From the NCBI RefSeq assembly GCF_000382045.1, contig NZ_KB907451.1, positions 62,001-126,000 on the forward strand: a DNA stretch of 64,000 nt, given 5' to 3'. Position numbers and translations under genes: made by a program. The notes under the pieces were generated by a model. It did not search any database, was not told the DNA's origin, and saw nothing but the letters and a program-made list of their open reading frames with translations. Shown here piece by piece: positions 24,584 through 33,439 of this stretch; position 1 is the stretch's first letter, and each line of letters begins with the position of its first letter. Source of the stretch: Variovorax atrisoli 110B. GTDB lineage: Bacteria > Pseudomonadota > Gammaproteobacteria > Burkholderiales > Burkholderiaceae_C.

Positions 24584-26258
24584 ATACCCGATTCAGGTCG
24601 AAGCCGGCCTTCTGCCCGGTGCCGTAGACCTTCAGCGCACCCTTCTCGCCGACGGCGTTGGGGCGGTTGAAGATCCAGTTCTGCCAGGCCGAGAGGCGGC
24701 CGAAGATGCGGGTGACCATGTTCTCCTTGCTCGCGAAGCGCAGGTTGGCTTCAAGGCCGGTGAGCGAGTCGGGCGACATCGCGGCGCGTTCCTCGATGGC
24801 GATGCGGATCTCGTCGTCCCAGTCGATGTCGTCGGGGGCGGCGGTCACAAGGCCCAGCTTCAGGGCCTCGTCGGCGTCGAGCGGCTTGCCCGCGGCGGCA
24901 CGCGCTGCTTCCAGCGGCGCGGCTTCCTCATAGAAGCGGCGCTGCAGTCGGCTCTGGTCGTTCACCATCGGGAAGAAGCCGAAGTTGAATTCGTCCAGCG
25001 TGAGCTTCGGCGCGCGTTCGGCATCGTCGGGCAGCGCGAGCATGTAGGCGCGGTCGGCCGCGAAGGCCAGCTCGGCCAGCGTGCCGGCGAAGCACGAGCC
25101 GGCTTCGATCAGCGCGAACAGGCTGCGCGAGGAAACATCCAGGCGGCCCAGCGTGCGGCGCAGCGCGCCGATGGTCTCGCGCACCAGCCAGTGGTCCTTG
25201 TTGGCGAGCATCACCGCGTCCGACGCGAGCACGGCGGCGGCATCGCCTTCCGTCTTGAGCAGCCAGGTGCCGATGTCGAGCTCGTTGGTGCGCAGGTTCA
25301 GGATGGCGTCGTCGAGCTCACGGCACATCGCGAGCGGCCACCACGCGGCGCCGGCCGCCTCGATGGCGGCGATGTCCGAGGGCTGCGCGCCGGTGGGCGC
25401 CTTCACGGTGATGGTGGCGGTGCGCTTGCTGCGGTCGATCTGCACATTGACGTTCGCGTACGAGATGCCGTCGGCGCTGTCGGTGCGCTCGATGCGCGTG
25501 AGCGCCACGCCCTTGGCATTCGCGGGGCGGTCGCTGCCGGCGGCCAGTTGCGAGGCGCGTTCCTGCACGGCGGCGGCGAACTGCGCGGGCTTGGCGACCG
25601 CGTCGACCAGGCGCCACTCGACCGCGCGCTGGCCGCGCACGCCTTCGACGCTGGTGCAGAAGATGTCGGCGAGGTCATGGCGCACGTGGCGCTTGTCGGT
25701 CACTCGGGTCAGGCCGCCGGTGCCGGGCAGCACGCCCAGGAGCGGCACTTCGGGCAGCGACACGGCGGAGGAGCGGTCGTCCACCAGCAGGATCTCGTCG
25801 CAGGCCAGCGCCAGCTCGTAGCCGCCGCCCGCGCAGGCGCCGTTGACGGCCGCGAGGAACTTCAGGCCCGAGTGCTTCGAGGAGTCTTCGATGCCGTTGC
25901 GCGTCTCGTTGGTGAACTTGCAGAAGTTCACCTTCCATGCGTGGCTGGAGACGCCGAGCATGAAGATGTTGGCGCCCGAGCAGAAGATGCGGTCCTTGCC
26001 GCTGGTGACGATCACGCTGCGCACCTCGGGGTGCTCGAAGCGCACGCGGTTGAGCGCGTCGTTGAGTTCCACGTCCACGCCCAGGTCGTAGCTGTTGAGC
26101 TTGAGCTTGTAGCCGGGGCGGATGCCGCCGTCTTCCGCGATGTCGAGCACGAGGCGCGCGATGGCGCCGTCGAAGCTCAGCGACCAGTGGCGGTACTGGC
26201 TCGGATCGGTGCGGTAGTCGACGCGCTGGGGCGCCTGGGGCGTGGTGGTGTCGGTCAT
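24582..26258 (-). CDS. boxC: Benzoyl-CoA-dihydrodiol lyase BoxC
   Basis: 558-residue crotonase-superfamily enzyme with two related halves. It opens the ring of 2,3-epoxybenzoyl-CoA hydrolytically, giving 3,4-dehydroadipyl-CoA semialdehyde and formate. Seen: an N-terminal crotonase core with SVIVTSGKDRIFCSGANIFML and AAVNGACAGGGYELALACDEI, and a second domain with FALIEAGSCFAGTLAELAFAAD. I chose the ATG at 26258 because AGGAGA precedes it at good spacing; an in-frame extension to 26345 runs through the promoter region and is rejected. It is the first structural gene after boxR. Confidence 0.94.
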   Translation of the reverse strand: MTDTTTPQAPQRVDYRTDPSQYRHWSLSFDGAIARLVLDIAEDGGIRPGYKLKLNSYDLGVDVELNDALNRVRFEHPEVRSVIVTSGKDRIFCSGANIFMLGVSSHAWKVNFCKFTNETRNGIEDSSKHSGLKFLAAVNGACAGGGYELALACDEILLVDDRSSAVSLPEVPLLGVLPGTGGLTRVTDKRHVRHDLADIFCTSVEGVRGQRAVEWRLVDAVAKPAQFAAAVQERASQLAAGSDRPANAKGVALTRIERTDSADGISYANVNVQIDRSKRTATITVKAPTGAQPSDIAAIEAAGAAWWPLAMCRELDDAILNLRTNELDIGTWLLKTEGDAAAVLASDAVMLANKDHWLVRETIGALRRTLGRLDVSSRSLFALIEAGSCFAGTLAELAFAADRAYMLALPDDAERAPKLTLDEFNFGFFPMVNDQSRLQRRFYEEAAPLEAARAAAGKPLDADEALKLGLVTAAPDDIDWDDEIRIAIEERAAMSPDSLTGLEANLRFASKENMVTRIFGRLSAWQNWIFNRPNAVGEKGALKVYGTGQKAGFDLNRV

Positions 26259-26344
26259 GCAGAAGTCTCCTGTGGGGGCAGCTGTGGGGCAGTATTCGGA
26301 AACCGGGAACAGGAAAAATAATGCACTTTCTTGTTCCGATGACA

Positions 26345-26387
26345 TGCATCATGCTGCATGCACACAGGCAAGTCAATGCCTGCTGCA
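26345..26387 (-). promoter_or_regulatory. boxC promoter with BoxR-type TGCA operator
   Basis: On the minus strand TTGACT (26376-26371), a 17-bp spacer and CATGAT (26353-26348) form a plausible sigma70 promoter for boxCBA. TGCA tetramers lie at 26345, 26355, 26359 and 26384; the first pair is spaced TGCA-N6-TGCA and sits over the -10 and spacer. TGCA repeats of this spacing are described for BzdR/BoxR operators, so repression by the adjacent BoxR is likely. Confidence 0.6.
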
Positions 26388-26420
26388 CTTTTTTTCAGAT
26401 TTTGGAAGCCCCGAGGGCGA

Positions 26421-27365
26421 CTAGACCAGTCCCATGGACTGGCGTACGGCCGCGCGCAGGGCCTGGAAGCTCTGCGGCAGCGTCTTGCCGCTGGTGTCCA
26501 CCGACAGGTCTGCCTTCGAATAGAAGGCGGCGCGGCCATTGAGGATGCGGCGCAGGTCCTCCATCGCCTCCTTGCTGGCGGCCATCGGGCGGGTGTCGCC
26601 CTGCGCGGCCACGCGGCCCATGTGCTCCTCGGGCGCGGCCTGGAGCCACACGGTGGTGCAGTGCGCGAGCAGCTCGTTGAAGGTGGCCGGGTCGGAGACG
26701 ATGCCACCGGGCGTGGCGATCACCACCTCGCTGTAGATCTGCACCGCCTCTTCCAGCGCGCGGCGCTCGTAGCGGCGGTAGGCATTGGTGCCGTACAGGT
26801 CATGGATCTCGCGCACGCTGCAGCCGGCGAGCTTCTCGATCTCGCGGCTGAGCTCGATGAAGGGAATCTCCAGGTCTTCCGCCAGCATCTGGCCCAGCGT
26901 GGACTTGCCCGCCCCGCGCAGGCCCACGAGTGCGATGCGGCGGTGCCGCGCCGGATCGACAGAGGCGGTGCCCAGCAGCTCGCCGATCGCCACGCGCACG
27001 CGGCGCAGGTCGGCCTCGCTGCGGTGCTCGAGCAGCTCGCGGATCAGCAGCCACTCGGGCGAACTGGTCGTGACGTCGCCCACCAGTTCGGCCAGCGAGC
27101 AGTGCAGCGCGCCGGCCACCTGCTGCAGCACCAGGATCGACGCGTTGCCGATGCCGTATTCGAGATTGGCCAGGTGGCGCTCAGACACGTCGGCCGCGAT
27201 GGCCACCGCCTTGCGGGTGAGGCCGCGCTGCGCGCGCAGGTTGCGCACGCGGTCGCCAAGCGCCGACAGCAGCGGATTCTTCGCCTCCCCGGCGACGGCC
27301 TGGCCCGGCGCGCTGTCGCCGCCTTCAGCCGCGGCGGCCAGCGCCGCGTCTACGTGCTCGTTCAT
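26421..27365 (-). CDS. boxR: BoxR, benzoyl-CoA-responsive repressor
   Basis: 314-residue fusion of an XRE-type helix-turn-helix (about residues 34-95: LGDRVRNLRAQRGLTRKAVA and SERHLANLEYGIGNAS) with a shikimate-kinase-like domain. The P-loop is GLRGAGKST (about 148-156), followed by ELSREIEKLAGCSV and VIATPGGIVSD. This two-domain form is the hallmark of BzdR/BoxR, in which the kinase-like part binds benzoyl-CoA as inducer. It lies between the two benzoate operons with TGCA repeats on both sides, so it probably represses both. Confidence 0.92.
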   Translation of the reverse strand: MNEHVDAALAAAAEGGDSAPGQAVAGEAKNPLLSALGDRVRNLRAQRGLTRKAVAIAADVSERHLANLEYGIGNASILVLQQVAGALHCSLAELVGDVTTSSPEWLLIRELLEHRSEADLRRVRVAIGELLGTASVDPARHRRIALVGLRGAGKSTLGQMLAEDLEIPFIELSREIEKLAGCSVREIHDLYGTNAYRRYERRALEEAVQIYSEVVIATPGGIVSDPATFNELLAHCTTVWLQAAPEEHMGRVAAQGDTRPMAASKEAMEDLRRILNGRAAFYSKADLSVDTSGKTLPQSFQALRAAVRQSMGLV

Positions 27366-27418
27366 GCAATTCCTCGTTCTTCGCCGGGATTGTGCTCGCT
27401 CAGGGTAAACACCATAGA

Positions 27419-27500
27419 TGCACTATATTGCTTGACACCCTTTGTCTCGCTGCTTATCGTTCGGCCACACGCAAGATACTGCACGCGCAGTGATCCTGCA
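27419..27500 (+). promoter_or_regulatory. Promoter and TGCA operator region of the boxD/bclA operon
   Basis: TTGACA (27432-27437), a 17-bp spacer and TATCGT (27455-27460) form a promoter for the plus-strand benzoate operon. TGCA tetramers flank it at 27419, 27480 and 27497, and ACTGCACGCGCAGT (27478-27491) is a near-palindrome just after the start site. This fits BoxR control of the second arm. Confidence 0.55.
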
Positions 27501-27528
27501 AGGTAGTTCCAAAGTTCGAGGCCCCACG

Positions 27529-28023
27529 ATGTCCGACACCAGCAGCACTCCCGCCACCGGCAAGGAAGCATTCCACCAGCTGATCGCCGGCCTGACCGCC
27601 CAGATCGCCGGTAAGCCGCTCGACGGCGAGCTCGACCGGTGGCTCAACGCCCACCACGGCGCCGGCAGCGCCAGCTTCGAGCAGCTGCGCCAGGCCTGCA
27701 TCGGCGGCGTCGCCGAAGGCTGGCTCTGCGAGCGCGAGGGCGGCGGCATCAGGTACGGCCGCGTCTTCAAGGCCGAAGACGCCCTGCACCGCTTCTCGGT
27801 CGACGTGGTCGACATGCAGGACATCGCCGGTCCTCACCACACGCATCCCAACGGCGAGATCGACCTGATCATGCCGCTCGACGACCACCCGGCCACCTTC
27901 GACGGACGGCCCGCGGGCTGGTGCGTCTACGGGCCCGGCACCGCGCACAGCCCGACCGTGGCCAGCGGCCGCGCGCTCGTCCTTTATCTACTGCCCGAGG
28001 GGCAGATCAAGTTCACCCAATGA
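27529..28023 (+). CDS. DUF4863 / PnbB-like protein
   Basis: 164-residue protein with a helical N-terminal third and a cupin-like second half. A histidine cluster (GPHHTHPNGEIDLIMPL) and a second motif (WCVYGPGTAHSPTV) are arranged like a double-stranded beta-helix metal site. The family is known as DUF4863, which includes a p-hydroxylaminobenzoate lyase (PnbB). Nothing here suggests a nitroaromatic pathway. It is the first gene of the benzoate operon, and its stop overlaps the boxD start (ATGA), so a role in benzoate or benzoyl-CoA handling is more likely. That role is inference. Confidence 0.7.
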   Translation: MSDTSSTPATGKEAFHQLIAGLTAQIAGKPLDGELDRWLNAHHGAGSASFEQLRQACIGGVAEGWLCEREGGGIRYGRVFKAEDALHRFSVDVVDMQDIAGPHHTHPNGEIDLIMPLDDHPATFDGRPAGWCVYGPGTAHSPTVASGRALVLYLLPEGQIKFTQ

Positions 28024-29570
28024 CGGAGCTTCTTTCCAACTACGTCGCCGGCCGCTGGCAAAGCGGATCGGGCGTCGGCACGCCGCTGTTCGACCCGGTG
28101 CTGGGCACCGAGCTCGCGCGCGTCGATGCCACCGGCCTCGACCTGCCCGCCGCATTCGCCTTTGCACGCGAACAAGGCGGCAATGCGCTGCGCGCCCTCA
28201 CCTACCGCCAGCGGGCCACATTGCTCGCGGCCATCGTGAAGGTGCTGCAGGCCAACCGCGAGGCCTACTACGAGATCGCCACCGCCAACTCGGGCACGGT
28301 GAAGAACGACTCGGCCGTGGACATCGACGGCGCGATCTTCACGCTGGGCCAGTACGCGAAGTGGGGCGATGCGCTCGGCGACGTGCGCGCGCTGCGCGAC
28401 GGCGATGCGGTCAAGCTCGGCAAGGAGCCGGTGTTCCAGTCGCAGCACCTGCAGGTGCCGACGCAGGGTGTGGCGCTCTTCATCAACGCCTTCAACTTCC
28501 CCTCGTGGGGCCTGTGGGAGAAGGCCGCGCCCGCGCTGCTGTCGGGCGTGCCGGTGATCGTGAAGCCGGCCACCGCCACCGCCTGGCTCACGCAGCGCAT
28601 GGTGAAGGACGTGGTCGATGCGGGCGTGCTGCCAGCCGGCGCGCTTTCCATCGTCTGCGGCAGCTCGGCCGGTTTGATGGATGCGCTGCAGCCCTTCGAC
28701 GTGGCCTCCTTCACCGGCTCGGCCGAGACCGCCGCGGTGATCCGCTCGCACCCGGCGGTGGCGCAGCGCTCGGTGCGCGTGAACATCGAGGCCGACAGCC
28801 TCAACAGCGCCCTGCTGCTGCCCGGGGCCGCTGCCGGCAGCGACGCCTTCAACCTGCTCGTGCGCGAAGTGGTGCGCGAGATGACGGTGAAGTCGGGCCA
28901 GAAGTGCACCGCCATCCGCCGCATCCTGGTGCCGGCGGAGTCGTACGACGCAGTGGCCGAGGCCATCGGCGCGAAGCTCGCGGGCACCACGGTCGGCAAT
29001 CCGCGCAACGAGAGCGTACGAATGGGCTCGCTCGTGAGCCGCGCCCAGCTGGACGCGGTGCGCGAAGGCCTCGACACACTGGCCACGCAGACTACCTTGC
29101 TGCACGACGGCCGCAACAAGCCTCTGGTCGACGCCGACCCGGCCGTCGCCGCCTGCATCGGCCCCGTGCTGCTGGGCGCACGCGATGCCGACGCGGCGCA
29201 GCTGGTGCACGACGTGGAAGTGTTCGGACCCGTCGCCACGCTGCTGCCCTACCGCGACCTCGCGCACGGCATCGCGCTCGCGCATCGCGGCCAGGGCTCG
29301 CTCGTCACCTCCATCTATGGCAGCGACGACGCGGCGCTGGCGCAGGCCGCGCTGGCCGTCGCGCCGAGCCACGGCCGCGTGCACGTCATCACGCCCGAGG
29401 TGGCGCAGGCCCACACCGGCCACGGCAACGTGATGCCGATGTCGCTGCACGGCGGCCCCGGCCGCGCAGGCGGCGGCGCCGAGCTGGGCGGGCTGCGTGC
29501 GCTCGATTTCTATCACCGCCGCGCGGCGGTACAGGCAAGCCCCGGCGTCCTCGCCGCACTCGGCCTCTAG
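28020..29570 (+). CDS. boxD: 3,4-dehydroadipyl-CoA semialdehyde dehydrogenase BoxD
   Basis: 516-residue aldehyde dehydrogenase that would oxidise the BoxC product 3,4-dehydroadipyl-CoA semialdehyde with NADP. Seen: the cofactor region FINAFNFPSWGLWEKAAPAL and VIVKPATATAWLT, the conserved ASFTGSAETA, and the catalytic cysteine in VKSGQKCTAIRRI. The C-terminus (GNVMPMSLHGGPGRAGGG) and length match the PaaZ/BoxD subgroup rather than generic ALDHs. It is translationally coupled to the DUF4863 gene and 45 bp before benzoate-CoA ligase. Confidence 0.92.
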   Translation: MTELLSNYVAGRWQSGSGVGTPLFDPVLGTELARVDATGLDLPAAFAFAREQGGNALRALTYRQRATLLAAIVKVLQANREAYYEIATANSGTVKNDSAVDIDGAIFTLGQYAKWGDALGDVRALRDGDAVKLGKEPVFQSQHLQVPTQGVALFINAFNFPSWGLWEKAAPALLSGVPVIVKPATATAWLTQRMVKDVVDAGVLPAGALSIVCGSSAGLMDALQPFDVASFTGSAETAAVIRSHPAVAQRSVRVNIEADSLNSALLLPGAAAGSDAFNLLVREVVREMTVKSGQKCTAIRRILVPAESYDAVAEAIGAKLAGTTVGNPRNESVRMGSLVSRAQLDAVREGLDTLATQTTLLHDGRNKPLVDADPAVAACIGPVLLGARDADAAQLVHDVEVFGPVATLLPYRDLAHGIALAHRGQGSLVTSIYGSDDAALAQAALAVAPSHGRVHVITPEVAQAHTGHGNVMPMSLHGGPGRAGGGAELGGLRALDFYHRRAAVQASPGVLAALGL

Positions 29571-29615
29571 AAGAAGAAAAAAACAAGAACACGCAAGGCT
29601 GAAGGAGACAAGACC

Positions 29616-31163
29616 ATGACCCTGCCCCCACGATTCAACTTCGCCGGACACCTGTTCGAGCTCAACCGCGAACGCGCTGCGCGCACCGCCTACATCGACG
29701 ACCGCGGCACCATGAGCTACGGCCAGCTCGAGGAACGTTCGCGCCGCCTGGCCGCCGCGCTGCGGGCGGCCGGCATCCGGCGCGAGGAGCGGGTGCTGCT
29801 GCTGATGCTCGACGGCAACGACTGGCCCGTGAGCTTCCTCGGCAGCCTCTATGCCGGCGTGGTGCCGGTGGCAGTGAACACGCTGCTCACGCCCGACGAC
29901 TACGCCTACATGCTCGACCACAGCCGCGCTCAAGCGGTGCTGGTCTCGGGCGCGCTGCTGCCGACGCTGCAGGAGGCGATGTCGCGCGGCGGGCACGAGG
30001 TGCGCGCTCTCTTCGTCTCGCAACCCACCGGCGCCCTGCCCGAAGGCGCGCAGGAGTTCGACGCCGCACTCGCCGCCGTCGAACCGCTGGCATCGCCCGT
30101 GACCACCGCATCGGACGACCCGGGCTTCTGGCTGTATTCCTCCGGCTCCACCGGCAAGCCCAAGGGCACGGTCCACACGCACGCCAACCTGTGGTGGACG
30201 GCCGAGCTCTATGGCAAGCCGGTGCTCGGCCTCACCGAAGACGACGTCTGCTTCTCCGCCGCCAAGATGTACTTCGCGTACGGGCTGGGCAATGCGCTGA
30301 CCTTCCCGCTCTCGGTGGGCGCCACCGTGGTGCTGATGGCCGAGCGCCCCACGCCCGATGCCACCTTCCGCCGCTGGACGGAGCACAGACCGACCGTGTT
30401 CTTCGGCGCGCCAACGGGCTTTGCCGGCATGCTCGCGTCGCCGAAGCTGCCCGCGCGCGAAGCGGTGGCGCTGCGCATGTGTTCATCGGCCGGCGAGGCG
30501 CTGCCCGGCGAGATCGCGCAACGCTTCAAGACGCACTTCGGCTGCGAGATCATCGACGGCATCGGCTCGACGGAGATGCTGCACATCTTCATCTCCAACC
30601 GCCCCGGCGACGTGCGCTACGGCACCACCGGCCGGCCGGTGGAAGGCTACGAGGTCGAGCTGCGCGGCGAGGACGGCCGCCCCGTGCCCGACGGCGAGGT
30701 GGGCGACCTCTACATCCGCGGCCCGAGCTCGGCGCTGATGTACTGGGCCAACCGCGAGAAGTCGCGCGAGACCTTCCAGGGCGGCTGGACCAAGAGCGGC
30801 GACAAGTACACCCGTGACGCCGACGGCTACTACACCTACGCCGGGCGCAGCGACGACATGCTCAAGGTCAGCGGCATCTACGTCTCGCCCTTCGAGGTCG
30901 AGGCCACGCTGATGCAGCACCCGGCCGTGCTCGAGGCGGCGGTGATCGGCAAGGAAGACGCCGACGGCCTGACCAAGACCAAGGCCTTCGTCGTGCTGAA
31001 GGACGGCGGCGCGGCAACCGAGGACGAGCTCAAGGCCTTCGTCAAGGAGCGGCTGGCACCCTACAAGTACCCGCGCTTCCTGGAGTTCGTGGCCGAGCTG
31101 CCGAAGACGGCGACCGGGAAGATCCAGCGGTTCAGGTTGCGTGAGAAGGAAAGGCAATCGTGA
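29616..31163 (+). CDS. bclA: Benzoate-CoA ligase
   Basis: 515-residue AMP-forming ligase of the benzoate-CoA ligase family (EC 6.2.1.25), which activates benzoate for the box pathway. Seen: the start PPRFNFAGHLFELNRERA, the P-loop YSSGSTGKPKGTVHTH, ENLWW-type substrate region with AKMYFAYGLGNALTFPLSVG, IDGIGSTEMLHIFISN and the catalytic lysine in ELPKTATGKIQRF. AAGGAG precedes the ATG. Gene order boxD-bclA-transporter is typical for this pathway. Specificity for benzoate rather than a substituted benzoate is inferred from context. Confidence 0.93.
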   Translation: MTLPPRFNFAGHLFELNRERAARTAYIDDRGTMSYGQLEERSRRLAAALRAAGIRREERVLLLMLDGNDWPVSFLGSLYAGVVPVAVNTLLTPDDYAYMLDHSRAQAVLVSGALLPTLQEAMSRGGHEVRALFVSQPTGALPEGAQEFDAALAAVEPLASPVTTASDDPGFWLYSSGSTGKPKGTVHTHANLWWTAELYGKPVLGLTEDDVCFSAAKMYFAYGLGNALTFPLSVGATVVLMAERPTPDATFRRWTEHRPTVFFGAPTGFAGMLASPKLPAREAVALRMCSSAGEALPGEIAQRFKTHFGCEIIDGIGSTEMLHIFISNRPGDVRYGTTGRPVEGYEVELRGEDGRPVPDGEVGDLYIRGPSSALMYWANREKSRETFQGGWTKSGDKYTRDADGYYTYAGRSDDMLKVSGIYVSPFEVEATLMQHPAVLEAAVIGKEDADGLTKTKAFVVLKDGGAATEDELKAFVKERLAPYKYPRFLEFVAELPKTATGKIQRFRLREKERQS

Positions 31164-31184
31164 TGCGCGCGCCGTCTCCGTCTT

Positions 31185-31299
31185 TCCCCCTCCCCCGCTG
31201 GGGGAGGGCCGGGGTGGGGGCATCGGCCTCCACGCAGACACGGCCCCTGCGAGCGCCGCTTGCCCCCATCCCAGCCTTCCCCCAGAGGGGGAAGGAGCA
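31185..31299. repeat. Intergenic palindromic repeat family 1, copy b
   Basis: Copy of family 1 with CTCCCCC-GCT-GGGGGAGG, GGGGTGGGGGCA, a 40-bp centre, TGCCCCCATCCC and CTTCCCCC-AGA-GGGGGAAGGAGCAA. It fills the gap between benzoate-CoA ligase and the hydrolase gene; its final GGAAGGAG is the only Shine-Dalgarno-like sequence before the hydrolase, though about 20 nt away. Confidence 0.8.
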
Positions 31300-31317
31300 A
31301 CAGCCGGCAGCGACCTC

Positions 31318-32121
31318 ATGAGCACGGAGTTCGCAGACATCATCTGGCGCAACCGCGAGGTGCGCATCGAATGCCAGTGGATCGCCCCCGAGCGCACCGA
31401 CGCCCCGCTCGTCGTCTTCCTGCACGAAGGCCTGGGCTCCGTCGCGATGTGGAAGGACTTCCCCGCGCGGCTGTGCGAAGCCGCCGGCGTGAGCGGCCTC
31501 GTGTTCTCGCGCCCCGGCTACGGCCGTTCGACGCCGCGCGCGGACGACGAGATCTGGGACGTCGACTTCATGCACCGCCAGGCGCACGAGGTGCTGCCCG
31601 CGCTCTTCGCCGCGCTCGGCCTCGGCGACCGCAAGCCCTGGCTCTTCGGCCACAGCGACGGCGGTTCGATCTCGCTGCTGTACGCCTCGCGCTTTCCGGA
31701 CAAGGTGGCGGGCCTCGTGGTGCTGGCGCCGCACATCTTCGTGGAGGACGTGACGGTGGCGAACATCGAGAACGCGCGCACCGCCTACCTCGACACCGAC
31801 CTGCCGCAGAAGCTGGGCCGCTACCACGACAGCGCCGACTCGGCCTTCTGGGGCTGGAACCGCATCTGGCTGCATCCGCCATTTCGCGACTGGAACATCG
31901 AGCGCGAACTCGACACCATCCGCTGCCCCGTGCTCGCCGTGCAGGGCATCGACGACGAGTACGGCACCCTCGCGCAGATCCGCGGCATCGTCGCGCGCGT
32001 CGGTGGTTGCGAGCTGCTCGAAATCCCTGAATGCGGGCATTCCCCGCATCGCGATCAGCCGGATCGTGTCATCGTCGCGGCCACTTCCTTCATCACCAAA
32101 AACAGGAGACAGACACCATGA
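31318..32121 (+). CDS. Alpha/beta hydrolase in the benzoate operon
   Basis: 267-residue alpha/beta hydrolase with oxyanion LHEGLGS, nucleophile elbow GHSDGGS, a probable acid Asp in VQGIDDEYG and the catalytic His in PECGHSPH. It lies between benzoate-CoA ligase and the transporter genes, and its stop overlaps the binding-protein start. Likely roles are a benzoyl-ester or benzoyl-CoA thioester hydrolase that prevents CoA trapping, or release of benzoate from an imported ester; neither is proven. Similar genes occur in other box clusters. Confidence 0.78.
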   Translation: MSTEFADIIWRNREVRIECQWIAPERTDAPLVVFLHEGLGSVAMWKDFPARLCEAAGVSGLVFSRPGYGRSTPRADDEIWDVDFMHRQAHEVLPALFAALGLGDRKPWLFGHSDGGSISLLYASRFPDKVAGLVVLAPHIFVEDVTVANIENARTAYLDTDLPQKLGRYHDSADSAFWGWNRIWLHPPFRDWNIERELDTIRCPVLAVQGIDDEYGTLAQIRGIVARVGGCELLEIPECGHSPHRDQPDRVIVAATSFITKNRRQTP

Positions 32122-33290
32122 CAATCCGTACCGCCCGCATGGCCCTCACGGCCATCGCCTTCGCCGCGCTCGCGTCGGCTGCAGGCGCCCAAGGCACAGG
32201 CAAGCTCAAGGTCGGCCTGATGCTGCCCTACAGCGGCACCTACACCGCACTGGGCGTGGCCATCGAGAACGGCTTCAAGCTCTACGTCGACGAGCAGGGC
32301 GGCAAGCTCGCCGGCCGCGAGATCGAGTACTTCAAGGTCGACGACGAATCCGACCCGGCCAAGGCCACCGACAACGTCAACAAGCTCATCAAGCGCGACA
32401 ACGTCGACGTGATCGTCGGCACGGTGCATTCGGGCGTAGCCATGGCCATGGCCAAGGCCGCCAAGGAAAGCGGCACCGTGCTGATCGTGCCCAACGCCGG
32501 CGCCGACGCCGTCACCGGCCCGATGTGCGCGCCCAACATCTTCCGCAGCTCGTTCAGCAACTGGCAGCCGGCCTACGCCATGGGCGAGGTGGCGGCCAAG
32601 CAGCAGGGCAAGAAGAAGGCGATGACCATCACCTGGAAGTACGCGGCGGGCGACGAGTCGGTCAACGGCTTCAAGGAAGGCTTCGAGAAGAACGGCGGCA
32701 AGGTCGAGAAGCAGCTCACCCTGCCCTTCCCCAACGTGGAGTTCCAGGCGCTGCTGACCGAGATCGCGGCGGCCAAGCCCGATGCGGTGTACGCCTTCTT
32801 CGCCGGCGGCGGCGCGGTGAAGTTCGTCAAGGACTATCAGGCCGCGGGCCTGAACAAGACCATTCCGTTGTACGGCCCCGGCTTCCTGACCGACGGCACG
32901 CTCGACGCGCAGGGCGAATCGGCCCAGGGCATGCTCACCACGCTGCACTACGCCGACGGCCTGAACACCGCACGCGACAACGCCTTCCGCGTGGCGTACG
33001 CCAAGTCGTTCAAGCTGCAGCCCGACGTGTACGCGGTGCAGGGCTACGACGCGGCGCAGATGCTGGGCGTGGGCCTGAACGCGACCAAGGGCGACATCTC
33101 GAAGAAGGCCGAGTTCGCGGCCGCCGTCGAGAAGGCGAAGATCGACAGCCCGCGCGGCACCTTCACCGTGAGCAAGGCCCACAACCCGGTGCAGGACATC
33201 TATCTGCGCAAGGTGGAGGGCAAGGAGAACAAGCTGGTGAGCACCGCGATCAAGGGCCTGGCCGACCCCGCTCGCGGCTGCAGGATGTAG
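32118..33290 (+). CDS. Benzoate-operon ABC substrate-binding protein, LivJ type
   Basis: 390-residue periplasmic binding protein of the branched-chain amino acid/aromatic type. The signal peptide (ALTAIAFAALASAAGAQ) is followed by KLKVGLMLPYSGTYTALGVA and the conserved NNKLI-VIVGTVHSG ligand region. AACAGGAGACAGACACC precedes the ATG. It is the first of five genes for a LivJ-H-M-G-F importer interrupted only by repeats. Position in the box operon makes benzoate or a benzoate precursor the likely ligand. Confidence 0.87.
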   Translation: MTIRTARMALTAIAFAALASAAGAQGTGKLKVGLMLPYSGTYTALGVAIENGFKLYVDEQGGKLAGREIEYFKVDDESDPAKATDNVNKLIKRDNVDVIVGTVHSGVAMAMAKAAKESGTVLIVPNAGADAVTGPMCAPNIFRSSFSNWQPAYAMGEVAAKQQGKKKAMTITWKYAAGDESVNGFKEGFEKNGGKVEKQLTLPFPNVEFQALLTEIAAAKPDAVYAFFAGGGAVKFVKDYQAAGLNKTIPLYGPGFLTDGTLDAQGESAQGMLTTLHYADGLNTARDNAFRVAYAKSFKLQPDVYAVQGYDAAQMLGVGLNATKGDISKKAEFAAAVEKAKIDSPRGTFTVSKAHNPVQDIYLRKVEGKENKLVSTAIKGLADPARGCRM

Positions 33291-33299
33291 ATAGGTACA

Positions 33300-33383
33300 C
33301 CCCCAGGCTTCGCTCACTTCGTGTGCTGCGCCAACCTCTTTGCAGGGGGCGACACCTGCGGCCCGGCGAAGCCGGTTCCGCGG
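33300..33383. repeat. Intergenic repeat family 2, copy b (inverted)
   Basis: Reverse-complement copy of family 2: ACCCCCAGGCTTCGC-CACTTCGTGT, GCCAACCTC, GGGGGC and CCGGCGAAGCCGGTTCC. It occupies most of the binding protein-LivH gap. Confidence 0.8.
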
Positions 33384-33439
33384 TGTCCCGCGCAGTGCAC
33401 TCCCATTGAACAACGATCCCGCCCAGAGAGAACCTCCTC

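Noticed and set aside
26259..26345. N-terminal extension of BoxC
   Set aside because: It would cover the promoter and TGCA operator; the ATG at 26258 has AGGAGA at good distance.
33297..33439. A possible small gene between the binding protein and LivH
   Set aside because: Only repeat-derived frames occur there; no ribosome-binding site and the sequence matches intergenic family 2.
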